Assembly: GCA_022795575.1 (NCBI GenBank)
Contig: JAAWGY010000128.1
Location: forward strand, 1 to 6,621
DNA from: Angelakisella sp.
Lineage (GTDB): Bacteria; Bacillota; Clostridia; Oscillospirales; Ruminococcaceae
Length of the DNA stretch: 6,621 bases
Direction of reading: 5' to 3'
The notes below the pieces were generated by a model. The model was not told the DNA's origin and ran no database searches. It saw only the letters and a program-made list of their open reading frames with translations. Below, piece after piece: positions 1-6,313 of this stretch (positions are counted from its first letter, which is position 1; each line of letters starts with the position of its first letter). Both the position numbers and the translations under genes were made by a program.

Positions 1-188
1 CGCGGCAGGCTGTTTTGGGGAGAAAGGCCCTACCCCTAACCCCGGCCGCGGTTTGCGCTTCCCCGCCAGCAGGCTACATAACCGCAATAGCCCCCATCCC
101 CACCCAAACGCCGCTGTTCAAAACCGCGGCCTGACGGCCTGATGGGACGGCAGACCTGGCACAGGCCCTGGATTGCCGCAGCCGTCCT
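1..188. other. GC-rich non-coding DNA beyond the operon
   Basis: I see no supportable gene here. Reading frames that cross it have no ribosome binding site and their composition looks like translated GC-rich spacer. On the minus strand there are clustered G-runs: GGGG-TTA-GGGG-TA-GGG at 43-28 and GGG-T-GGGG-AT-GGGGG at 105-91. Each has only three runs, one short of a canonical quadruplex. The region may be the distal 3' untranslated DNA of the operon or the outer flank of the repeat. Confidence 0.5.
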
Positions 189-303
189 GGGGAGTTTCGC
201 TCCTGCGGGAGCGACCAGGGCGCTGCCCTGGACCTGCAAGCCTTTGAAAAGGCTTGACCGAAACTTTTGGCGCCCTTCGGGCCTGGCTTCGGACAGGTGC
301 TGC
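189..303 (-). repeat. Multi-hairpin interspersed repeat, left copy
   Basis: This 115-nt segment matches the reverse complement of 6504-6621. Two long blocks are identical (189-218 and 234-282), and the last 21 nt differ at about five positions. It holds a row of perfect hairpins: 197-214 (7-bp stem, 4-nt loop), 215-231 (7-bp stem, 3-nt loop), 237-256 (8-bp stem, loop TGAA) and 272-282 (GCCC/GGGC). It begins about 40 nt past the fliJ stop, so it probably lies in the 3' end of the operon transcript. Strand is assigned by the reading CAAGCCTTTTCAAAGGCTTG with AAAGTTTCGG before it. The organisation resembles REP/BIME-type palindromic elements. A U-tract is missing, so it is not a textbook intrinsic terminator. 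From memory, similar CAAGCCTTTTCAAAGGCTTG sequences are scattered in gut clostridial genomes, but I could not verify this. Repeat status is seen directly; function is unknown. Confidence 0.88.
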
Positions 304-324
304 GCAGTTGCCCCGGCGCAGCAC
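297..324 (-). terminator. Strong hairpin just after fliJ (possible 3' end)
   Basis: GTGCTGCGC at 297-305 pairs perfectly with GCGCAGCAC at 316-324, giving a 9-bp GC-rich stem with a 10-nt loop, about 20 nt after the fliJ stop. One arm lies in the repeat (which ends near 303) and the other in unique flanking DNA. No U-run follows on the minus strand, so intrinsic termination is doubtful. It could instead protect the mRNA 3' end or act together with the repeat hairpins. The stem is seen directly; the terminator role is inference. Confidence 0.35.
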
Positions 325-344
325 AACACAGGCGGCATCAGACC

Positions 345-794
345 CTACTGCGCGATCGCCCTGCACAGGCTCTGCGCCACAAACTCATCCACCCGGTCCT
401 CCTCCGCCTTATTCACCTGGTGACGGTATTCCTCTAACTGCCGCTCCTCCAATTTGTCCAGCTTGCTGACCTCCTGGTTCGCCGCCAGTACCACCTTCAT
501 CTGCCGCTCAACCTTCTGCTCCGCCGTGGCCAGCCGCTTCCGCAGATCCTCCAGCTGCATCCGGATGTTGTCCAGCTGCGCCGCAATCTTCCGGATCTCG
601 TTGATGGTGGTCCCCTTCTCCTGCTCCTCCCGGCTCTTCTCCGAGAGTGCCCGGAACTCCTCCGTCAGCAGCCCGATCCTCTCCTCAATCACATCCCGTT
701 CGTTCTTCAGCCGCTGTAATGTCCCCAATTCCTCGTCCAACAGCCGCTCCTTGTAATCCCGCATATGGCTCAGCGAAAACTCAAACCTCTTCAC
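345..794 (-). CDS. fliJ: Flagellar export chaperone/ATPase stalk protein FliJ
   Basis: FliJ is the small coiled-coil protein of the flagellar type III export apparatus. It sits in the centre of the FliI ATPase ring, like the gamma stalk of F1-ATPase, and helps couple ATP hydrolysis to the export gate. The product is about 149 residues, normal for the family. It opens MKRFEFSLSHMRDYKERLLD, a typical FliJ start, and is then almost entirely charged heptad-like helix rich in E, K, R, L and Q, with no membrane segment. The start is taken as GTG at 794, because AAGGAGG (801-807) lies 6 nt upstream. An in-frame TTG at 800 directly abuts that AAGGAGG and cannot be properly spaced. The stop is TAG. 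It lies 56 nt after fliI and is the last gene of the operon. FliJ is poorly conserved in sequence, so the call rests on the N-terminus, size, coiled coil and position after fliI. Confidence 0.93.
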   Translation of the reverse strand: MKRFEFSLSHMRDYKERLLDEELGTLQRLKNERDVIEERIGLLTEEFRALSEKSREEQEKGTTINEIRKIAAQLDNIRMQLEDLRKRLATAEQKVERQMKVVLAANQEVSKLDKLEERQLEEYRHQVNKAEEDRVDEFVAQSLCRAIAQ

Positions 795-800
795 CGCCAA

Positions 801-807
801 CCTCCTT
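801..807 (-). promoter_or_regulatory. Ribosome binding site that fixes the fliJ start
   Basis: AAGGAGG on the minus strand is a perfect Shine-Dalgarno match 6 nt before the GTG at 794. It is directly adjacent to the alternative TTG at 800, which rules that start out on spacing. Confidence 0.85.
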
Positions 808-850
808 GTTGTAATACGACGAGTATATTTTTTAGCAGATTTACATCCCG

Positions 851-2176
851 CTAATTGTCAACAATGTCAACCATTTGGGCAATGGTGTCCTCAAAGATCA
901 CCTTGTTCCCAACCTCCTGCTGCAGCAGCTGGTTGATGGCCTCAATGTGCCGGATGGCGTCATCCAGCTCCGGGTTGGTCCCGCTCTTGTATGCCCCGAT
1001 GGAAAGCAGGTCCCGGTTCTCCTGGTGTACCGACATCATGTGCCGTACCCGCCCCGCCGCCCGCTTGTGCTCCGGCCGGGCAATGGTGGACATCAAACGG
1101 CTGATGCTGGCCAGTACGTCAATGGCCGGGTAGTGGTTGGCCATGGCCAGCTTCCGGGATAGAACGATGTGCCCGTCCACAATGCCCCGCACCGTGTCCG
1201 AGATGGGCTCGTTGGTGTCGTCCCCCTCCACCAGTACCGTGTAGATGCCGGTAATGGAGCCCTTCTCAAAATTCCCCGAGCGCTCCAGCAGCTTGGGCAG
1301 CATGGTGTAGATGGAGGGGGTGTACCCCCGGGCCACCGGCGGCTCCCCGGTGGAAAGGCCGATCTCCCGCTGTGCCATGCAGAACCGGGTCAGCGAGTCC
1401 ATCATCAGCAACACGTCCTTGCCCTGGTCCCGGAAAAACTCGGCGATGGCGGTGGCCGTCAGCGCGCACTTGGACCGCATCATGGCCGGCTGGTCCGAGG
1501 TGGCAACCACCACCACGCTCCGGCTCAGCCCCTCCGGCCCCAGGTCCCGCTCGATGAACTCCACCAGCTCCCGGCCACGCTCCCCCACCAGGGCGATGAC
1601 GTTGATGTCCGCCTTCACGTTCCGGGCAATCATCCCCATCAGAGTGGATTTGCCCACGCCGCTGCCGGCAAAGATGCCCATACGCTGGCCCTTGCCCATG
1701 GTGAGCAGCCCGTCGATGGCCTTAACCCCCAGCTCCATCACCTGGGAAATGGGGGGCCGCTCCATGGGGTTGGAGTGCCCGCCGTTGATGGGGTACATGG
1801 CCACCCGGCCGATGGGGGGGCCCCCGTCGATGGGGTTGCCCAACGCGTCGATGGTCCGGCCCACAAGCTCCGGCCCTACCCCGATCTCCAGCTTGCCGCC
1901 GGTGTTCACCACCAGGCTCCCCGCCCCGATGCCGTCCGGCTCCTGGTAGGGCATCAGCTGGACGATGCTGCCCCGCAGCCCCACCACCTCCGCCACCACC
2001 TTGCGGTTCTCGTCCACCCAAATCTCGCAGACGTCCCCGATGTTGCAGACAAGGCCGGTGGCCTCCACCATCAGCCCCATCACCTTATCGATGCGGCCCT
2101 GGTAGGTGTACAGGTCGCTGATCCGGATCATCCGCCGGTAAGCGGAAATATCGATTGCCAGCCTGCCGCTGGCCAT
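851..2176 (-). CDS. fliI: Flagellum-specific export ATPase FliI
   Basis: FliI is the cytoplasmic ATPase of flagellar type III secretion. Its hexamer hydrolyses ATP and works with FliH and FliJ to deliver rod, hook and filament subunits to the membrane gate. The product is 441 residues, the usual length. An N-terminal beta-barrel region is followed by the F1-beta-like core. The Walker A motif GSGVGKST is at about 171-178, the GERGRE segment at about 198-203, and the Walker B strand VLLMMD at about 255-260. The FliI/YscN signature EIGLSTGEPPVARGYTPS is at about 271-288. All expected catalytic residues are present. The STGEPPVARGYTPS run and the location between fliH and fliJ favour FliI over F- or V-type ATPase beta/alpha subunits. 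The start is ATG with GGGAGG (2185-2190) 8 nt upstream; the stop is TAG. It follows fliH after an unusually long 153-nt gap. Confidence 0.98.
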   Translation of the reverse strand: MASGRLAIDISAYRRMIRISDLYTYQGRIDKVMGLMVEATGLVCNIGDVCEIWVDENRKVVAEVVGLRGSIVQLMPYQEPDGIGAGSLVVNTGGKLEIGVGPELVGRTIDALGNPIDGGPPIGRVAMYPINGGHSNPMERPPISQVMELGVKAIDGLLTMGKGQRMGIFAGSGVGKSTLMGMIARNVKADINVIALVGERGRELVEFIERDLGPEGLSRSVVVVATSDQPAMMRSKCALTATAIAEFFRDQGKDVLLMMDSLTRFCMAQREIGLSTGEPPVARGYTPSIYTMLPKLLERSGNFEKGSITGIYTVLVEGDDTNEPISDTVRGIVDGHIVLSRKLAMANHYPAIDVLASISRLMSTIARPEHKRAAGRVRHMMSVHQENRDLLSIGAYKSGTNPELDDAIRHIEAINQLLQQEVGNKVIFEDTIAQMVDIVDN

Positions 2177-2222
2177 AGGCCTCGCCTCCCTTCCGCGCTA
2201 AATTCCGCCATTTTTGGGGGAT

Positions 2223-2247
2223 GGGGAAATTTTTACCAAATCTCCCC
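2223..2247 (-). promoter_or_regulatory. Intercistronic hairpin between fliH and fliI
   Basis: In the 153-nt fliH-fliI gap, GGGGAGATTT (minus strand, 2247-2238) pairs with AAATTTCCCC (2232-2223) across a 5-nt loop. This gives a 10-bp stem with one G-U pair in RNA. No U-run follows, so it is not an intrinsic terminator. It sits about 46 nt before the fliI start. It could be a processing or stability element that sets the ratio of fliI-fliJ to upstream genes. The stem is seen directly; the role is inference. Confidence 0.55.
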
Positions 2248-2329
2248 AAACATGGCATTGGAACCTGCCCTGCGCGCCACCCTGCCAGCAGCGTTATCTG
2301 CCGGCGCCCGGGGCCCGCAGAGCAAGCTC

Positions 2330-3136
2330 CTATTGATTCTCTACCAGATTTTTCAGATTTGTCAGCTGGGTATCCACCGAGGCGTCCAGGATCCCCTCCG
2401 GGGTCTGTACCCGGCACCCACCTGGGGGAAGCTCCGCCCCCATAACGTCGGTCCGGGGCAGGTCCGGCCGCCCGGCCAGCTCCTTCTTCAGCTCCTCCAC
2501 CAGCCCCGGCAGGCGGGAGGACACCTCCACGCTGATCCACTCGGCGTTCTTCACCGAGGCCACCGCCTTCTGCACCAGGGGGCGCATCAGGCTGGCGTCG
2601 GACATCACCGCCTCGTCCAGCACCTTCTGCGCAATCTCCAGGGAAAGGCCAAGGAGGCCCTCCTGGTACTGGCGCAAAAAGCTGTCCTGATCCTGGCTCA
2701 GCCGCTCCATCAGCTGATCCAGCTCCTTCAGCCGGCCCTCGATGGCAGCCGAACGCTCCGTCAGGGCGTCCTGGTAGGCCTGCTGCCGGGCCTGCTCCCG
2801 CAGCCGCCCCGCGTCGGCCTGGGCCTCGGCGATGAGCCGCTCCCGCTCGGTCTTGGCGTTTTGGAGCACCCGCTGGGCCATCTCCTCCGCCTGCTCCTTG
2901 GCCTCCCGGGTCATCCGTTCAATCCGCTGCCGGGCGGCTTCCTCCCTGGCCTCCAGCTCCTTCAGCAGCTCCGGGTCCGGGGTAGCCGGGACAGCGGCCT
3001 CCGCCGGCTCCTCCCCTTTGGGGGCGGCATCGCCGGCGGCGCCGGCCGGGGGCTGGGGGCTGGTATCCCGGATGTGGTATATCTCGTCGGATGGGATCAG
3101 CCTGCCTGACTTTAGCACCTTAGGCAAGGATCTCAT
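2330..3136 (-). CDS. fliH: Flagellar assembly protein FliH, negative regulator of FliI
   Basis: FliH is the peripheral stalk of the export ATPase complex. It binds the FliI N-terminus, restrains its activity and tethers it to the C-ring. The product is about 268 residues. It opens MRSLPKVLKSGRLIP, a typical clostridial FliH start. Next is an Ala/Pro-rich linker (about 25-50) and a long charged helix of E, A, R and Q (about 55-150). The C-terminal domain ends in GGCRVQTPEGILDASVDTQL, the conserved FliH / V-ATPase subunit-E-like motif. There is no membrane segment. I chose ATG at 3136, because AGGAG (3143-3147) lies 6 nt upstream; the GTG directly before it at 3139 would be only 3 nt away. The start lies inside the 3' end of fliG (17-nt overlap), suggesting translational coupling. 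The stop is TAG. Confidence 0.95.
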   Translation of the reverse strand: MRSLPKVLKSGRLIPSDEIYHIRDTSPQPPAGAAGDAAPKGEEPAEAAVPATPDPELLKELEAREEAARQRIERMTREAKEQAEEMAQRVLQNAKTERERLIAEAQADAGRLREQARQQAYQDALTERSAAIEGRLKELDQLMERLSQDQDSFLRQYQEGLLGLSLEIAQKVLDEAVMSDASLMRPLVQKAVASVKNAEWISVEVSSRLPGLVEELKKELAGRPDLPRTDVMGAELPPGGCRVQTPEGILDASVDTQLTNLKNLVENQ

Positions 3137-4178
3137 CACCCTCTCCTCTGGCGATCACGATTTCGCCGGCCTCCTCAAGCTGCCGGATAATACCGACGAT
3201 CTTCTGCTGGGCCTCCTCCACGTCCCGCATCCGGATGTTGTGCAGGTACTGGATGTCCTGCTCCACCGTCTCCCGCATACGGGAGGACATATTTTGCAGG
3301 ATAAGCTGCTTGACGTCCTCGTTGGCGGACTTGAGGGCCACAGCCAGGTCCTTGGTGTCCACCTCCCGGATGAACCGCTGCACCGCCATGCTGTCCAGCC
3401 CGGCGATGTCCTCGAAGACGAACATCAGCTTGTGGATCTCGTCGGCCAGGGCGGCGTCCTTCTCGCCCAGCTCGTCGAAGATGAACTTCTCGGTAGCGCG
3501 GTCCACCTTGTTCATGATCTCCGCGATGTACGGCACACCGCCAACCTCCACCTGGTCCGAGGTGACGATTGCGGAGAAGCGCTTCTCCAGCGTCATCTCC
3601 ACCAGCTTGATCATCTCCGGCGACACCCGATCCAGCTCGGCGATCCGCTTGATGACGTCCAGCTGGATGTTCCGGGGCAGCTCGGCGATAATCTGGGCCG
3701 CCTGGTCGCTGCGGGCGTAGGAAAGGATGAGGGCGATGGTTTGGGGGTGCTCGTTTTGCAGGATCATCTGGATGTTCTTGCTGTCCGCCTTGCGGATAAA
3801 CTCAAAGGACTTGCTGCGCAGCGATTTGTTGAGCCGCTCCATAAAGGAGGTGGCCTGCTGCTGGCCAAAGGCCTTTTCCAGCACATCCTTGGCGTAGAGG
3901 ACGCCGCCCTCGTTGATCACCTTTTGGGTGATGCACAGGCCGTAGAAGTCCTCCACCGTTTCCTGCATTTCCTCCGGGGAGAGGCGCTCCAGCTTGGCAA
4001 TCTCCAGGGAGAGCTGCTCGATCTCGTCCTCACTGAGGAACTTGTATACCTCGGAGGCGCGCTCCGCCCCCAGGGCGATAACCACAGCCGCCGCCCGTTT
4101 TAGCGGAGGGATATTGGTTTTTTTTGATGTGGTTGATGGGGCCGCTTGGGGCGCGGCGGGTGTTGTCGTTTCTGCCAT
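3120..4178 (-). CDS. fliG: Flagellar motor switch and rotor protein FliG
   Basis: FliG sits on the cytoplasmic face of the FliF ring. It interacts with the stator MotA to generate torque and with FliM to switch direction. The product is 352 residues, slightly long because of an Ala/Pro/Thr-rich N-terminal extension of about 20 residues. The N-terminal FliF-binding domain is followed by the middle domain with EHPQT at 143-147. A VGGVP hinge is at about 212-216, and the C-terminal domain has MFVF at 252-255. The charged torque helix contains FIREVDTKDLAVALK (about 269-283). It ends RDVEEAQQKIVGIIRQLEEAGEIVIARGE, as in the family. One oddity is that the usual GPVR before the last helix reads HNIR (313-316). 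The gene starts one base after the fliF stop, with AGGGAGGAG (4186-4194) inside the end of fliF as ribosome binding site. This coupling is expected, as FliF and FliG assemble in equal numbers. Confidence 0.98.
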   Translation of the reverse strand: MAETTTPAAPQAAPSTTSKKTNIPPLKRAAAVVIALGAERASEVYKFLSEDEIEQLSLEIAKLERLSPEEMQETVEDFYGLCITQKVINEGGVLYAKDVLEKAFGQQQATSFMERLNKSLRSKSFEFIRKADSKNIQMILQNEHPQTIALILSYARSDQAAQIIAELPRNIQLDVIKRIAELDRVSPEMIKLVEMTLEKRFSAIVTSDQVEVGGVPYIAEIMNKVDRATEKFIFDELGEKDAALADEIHKLMFVFEDIAGLDSMAVQRFIREVDTKDLAVALKSANEDVKQLILQNMSSRMRETVEQDIQYLHNIRMRDVEEAQQKIVGIIRQLEEAGEIVIARGEGDEILA

Positions 4179-4179
4179 A

Positions 4180-5763
4180 TTACTGCTCCTCCCTCAGCAG
4201 AGAGCGCAGCAGCGAAGCCGTGATCTCCGGGTTTTCCTGGGCAAAGCTGCGGATTTCCTCGGTAATGGCGCTCTCCTTGGGATTGGAGTTTGCCAGGGCC
4301 TCGCTTTGCAGCATCCGCTTGTGTTCTTCGATCTCCCGCTGGATATCCTCTTCGGTGGCAATCTCCGCCACCTCTTCGTCCTCGTCCTCCTTCTTCTTGC
4401 GGCGGCCCAAAAGCAGCGCCACAACAATAATGATGATAAGGATGATGAACAGCAGGGCCAGCCCCAAAATCAGGAGCAGCCGCTGGCGGGAGCTCAGGCC
4501 GTCGCCACTGGTGCTGGTGGGGGTGGTCTGGCCCAGGGCCAGGTTGGTAACGCTGATGTTATCCGTGGTGATGTTGACCGCCTTGGAAATCAGCTGAATC
4601 AGGGTATCCTCAATTTCTATGTTGAAGTTTTCGTCATTGACGATGACCGCCACAGAGGCCCGCTGAAGAACGGGCTCCCCTTTTTCGATCTGTGTCATTA
4701 TGTAGCTGACATCGTAATCGATGTTGCGGTAATAGTCGGTGACGCCGGCCTCGCCGTCGCCGTTGTCATTGGGGTAGGTGGGGGGATAGTCGGTGTTGTT
4801 CTCCTCCCCCACAATGCCCCCGGCGGCCACGGTGCCGCCCAGGGAGTACCGCTCCTCAAAGTGGTTGGTGACGCCGGTGTTGCCGTTGCCGTTATTCTGG
4901 TACTGCTTGCTCTCGGAGAACATCTTGTCGTAATCCAGCACCACGGTTGCCACCGCCGTCACCCCGTCGGTGCCGTAGCGGCTGGCCAGCAGACGCTTGA
5001 CGTTATCCTCGATCCGCTTGGCGATGAGCTGCTCGTAATCCAGCCGCTGGACGCTGTAGTAGCCGGTGGCGTTGGGGTCATCCAGCCCCGGCATCTCCAC
5101 GCCGGTGGCGGCATCCACCACCACCACGTCGTCGGCGTTCAGCTTGGGGATGGCGGTAGCGGCCAGGTGCTTGATGGCGCTGACACGCTCCGGGGTAAGC
5201 TCATACCCCTGCCGCATCCGCACCGAGACACCGGCGGTGCTGGTCTGCTGGTTGGTCTGGTCCCAAATATAGTTGCTGGTTTCCGGCACGGTAAAGTTGA
5301 CGACGGCGTCCTCAATACCGGTCTGGCGCAGCAGTGTCTTCTGCATCCGGTCCTGGGCCTCAAAGATAAGGCCGGTACGCTTCTCAAACTCGGTGGCGGT
5401 AAAGCCAGAGAGGCTGGAGAAGGTATCATAGCTCAGGGTGGTTTTGGGGTACCCTTTGCTGTTGAGCTGGAATACCAGGTCATCCCACTGGTCCGCCGGG
5501 ACGATGATCTGCCCCTTCTCGTTGATCTGCGGCTGGACGTTCATCTCCTGGAGGGTGGCATAAACCTGGGTGCTCTCCTCGTTGCTCATACCGGGGAAGA
5601 TCACCCGGTACCCGCCCTTGGAGATGTTCAGCAGCACCGTCACCAGGACAATAAGCGCCAAAACGCCCCCCGCGGCGGCGAGGAGGAGGTATTTCGTTTT
5701 CTTTGCAAGGCCGCTCCAGAATTCCCGGAGCTTATCAATCATACTTTTGAAATCTAACTTCAT
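4180..5763 (-). CDS. fliF: Flagellar MS-ring protein FliF
   Basis: FliF forms the MS-ring in the cytoplasmic membrane, the scaffold for flagellar assembly and housing for the export gate. The product is 527 residues, normal for the family. Transmembrane segment 1 is at about 25-46. A large extracytoplasmic part follows, with ring-building domains including GYRVIFPGMSNEESTQVYATL near 51 and the FEAQDRMQKTLL region. An Asn/Gly-rich insert lies in the third ring-building domain, around 290-345. Transmembrane segment 2 is at about 429-452, followed by a basic then acidic cytoplasmic tail. The tail ends EIRSFAQENPEITASLLRSLL, the FliG-binding motif. The start ATG is the only upstream choice, since the frame closes at TAG 24 nt before it. 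No well-placed Shine-Dalgarno is visible. A 7-codon frame ends at this start in an ATGA overlap, so coupled translation is possible. Confidence 0.98.
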   Translation of the reverse strand: MKLDFKSMIDKLREFWSGLAKKTKYLLLAAAGGVLALIVLVTVLLNISKGGYRVIFPGMSNEESTQVYATLQEMNVQPQINEKGQIIVPADQWDDLVFQLNSKGYPKTTLSYDTFSSLSGFTATEFEKRTGLIFEAQDRMQKTLLRQTGIEDAVVNFTVPETSNYIWDQTNQQTSTAGVSVRMRQGYELTPERVSAIKHLAATAIPKLNADDVVVVDAATGVEMPGLDDPNATGYYSVQRLDYEQLIAKRIEDNVKRLLASRYGTDGVTAVATVVLDYDKMFSESKQYQNNGNGNTGVTNHFEERYSLGGTVAAGGIVGEENNTDYPPTYPNDNGDGEAGVTDYYRNIDYDVSYIMTQIEKGEPVLQRASVAVIVNDENFNIEIEDTLIQLISKAVNITTDNISVTNLALGQTTPTSTSGDGLSSRQRLLLILGLALLFIILIIIIVVALLLGRRKKKEDEDEEVAEIATEEDIQREIEEHKRMLQSEALANSNPKESAITEEIRSFAQENPEITASLLRSLLREEQ

Positions 5764-5873
5764 TCGCCCGTTACCAACTTCATCCTAAATTTCTTGCCGC
5801 ACACTTTTTCATCCGGGGCCCGGTTCACGGTCGTGGAAGGGGGCACACTGGAGGAAGAAGCCGTACGGGCCTC
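5764..5873 (-). promoter_or_regulatory. fliE-fliF spacer with weak ribosome binding site
   Basis: This 110-nt spacer separates fliE and fliF. It contains a short CCGG-GGC-CCGG palindrome (5813-5823) but no U-tract, no clear sigma-A promoter and no Shine-Dalgarno at a usable distance from fliF. A mini-frame of seven codons (MKLVTGE) runs from 5783 to 5760 and stops in an ATGA overlap with the fliF start. The octamer ATGAAGTT occurs at both starts, 20 nt apart. Whether this frame is translated is unknown. Confidence 0.35.
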
Positions 5874-6188
5874 TTAGATCTGCATCTGCATAATTTCCTT
5901 ATACGCGCTTACTGCACGGGAGGTAAGCTGAACGGCAGTTTCTACCGCGGTAGCCTCCATGGCGGAATTTATCATCATATTATGCAGGCTACCGATATCC
6001 CCCATAGCCAAATCATAGGAATCCGCGGCGGCGGTTTCCTGGGTTTGGCGCAGGGTTTCGATTGCTTCCTGCATAATATTTGCAAAAGAATGGTTTCCTG
6101 CCTCCTGCTGCTGGGGGCTATTGTTCCGTTCCACTGCTGATTCCAGTCCTTGGATGGAAGGAAGCGTGCTCAAAGGTACCAGGTACAT
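5874..6188 (-). CDS. fliE: Flagellar hook-basal body junction protein FliE
   Basis: FliE is a small secreted protein that joins the MS-ring to the proximal rod and is among the first substrates of the flagellar export system. The product is 104 residues, typical for the family. There is no cleavable signal peptide, as expected for a type III substrate. The variable Gln/Glu-rich N-terminus is followed by SFANIMQEAIETL (about 34-46). The conserved C-terminal helix ends TAVQLTSRAVSAYKEIMQMQ, the diagnostic FliE ending. The start is ATG with GGGAGG (6199-6204) 10 nt upstream; the stop is TAA. It is the first gene of the operon, read from the promoter at 6314-6342. The flgB-flgC genes that often precede it are not here. 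Confidence 0.96.
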   Translation of the reverse strand: MYLVPLSTLPSIQGLESAVERNNSPQQQEAGNHSFANIMQEAIETLRQTQETAAADSYDLAMGDIGSLHNMMINSAMEATAVETAVQLTSRAVSAYKEIMQMQI

Positions 6189-6306
6189 ATGACCAAAACC
6201 TCCCTTATACAGACAAACAAAATTACACCCGGTTTCTGTTCCTACACAGGATCTTTCCTTAAAACAGGCTTATCCCCGCAAAAACCGAATACTTCGACAT
6301 ATGGCT
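6189..6306 (-). promoter_or_regulatory. Leader (5' untranslated region) of the fliE operon
   Basis: About 118 nt lie between the predicted transcription start and fliE, and they are AT-richer than the genes. CTGTT/AACAG (6236-6240 with 6263-6267) can enclose two short alternative hairpins that share one TCCT: AGGA-AAGA-TCCT or TCCT-GTGT-AGGA. I looked for a cyclic-di-GMP riboswitch, known before some clostridial flagellar operons, and found no GEMM-I or GEMM-II core. The only clear element is the GGGAGG at 6199-6204. The stems are weak, so regulation here is speculative. Confidence 0.4.
6293..6301 (-). promoter_or_regulatory. Spo0A-box-like motif overlapping the early transcript
   Basis: The minus strand reads TATGTCGAA, 8 of 9 matches to the 0A box TTTGTCGAA and a perfect TGTCGAA core. 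It lies roughly at +6 to +14 from the predicted start, a position where a bound regulator would be expected to repress. Phosphorylated Spo0A is known to control early sporulation and affects motility in several clostridia. A nine-base motif can occur by chance, so binding is a hypothesis. Confidence 0.35.
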
Positions 6307-6313
6307 AAAGATA

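Noticed and set aside
189..303. CRISPR array or intrinsic terminator cluster
   Set aside because: The hairpins are not a regularly spaced identical repeat with spacers, and none is followed by a U-tract on the operon strand.
254..469. Frame starting MTETFGALRA in the left repeat, with a twin at 6305-6553 sharing the same first ten residues
   Set aside because: The shared start comes only from the nucleotide repeat. Both use TTG without a Shine-Dalgarno, the sequences diverge at once beyond the repeat, and one overlaps fliJ and the other the promoter.
1169..3109. 646-codon open frame on the plus strand opposite fliI and fliH
   Set aside because: It is antisense to two certain genes, is full of His, Pro, Leu and Gly, and lacks any recognisable domain. 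Long antisense frames are common in GC-rich DNA.
3994..5757. 587-codon open frame on the plus strand opposite fliF
   Set aside because: It is the complement of the well-supported fliF and has no family features.
5813..5823. CCGGGGCCCGG palindrome as a terminator between fliE and fliF
   Set aside because: The stem is only 4 bp with no U-run, and the operon clearly continues into fliF.
6270..6284. Sigma-28 type -10 element (GGGGATAA against GCCGATAA)
   Set aside because: No TAAA -35 element lies about 15 nt upstream, and the sigma-A promoter nearby is far better.
6189..6306. Cyclic-di-GMP riboswitch in the fliE leader
   Set aside because: Expected from other clostridial flagellar operons, but neither the GEMM-I nor the GEMM-II conserved core is present.
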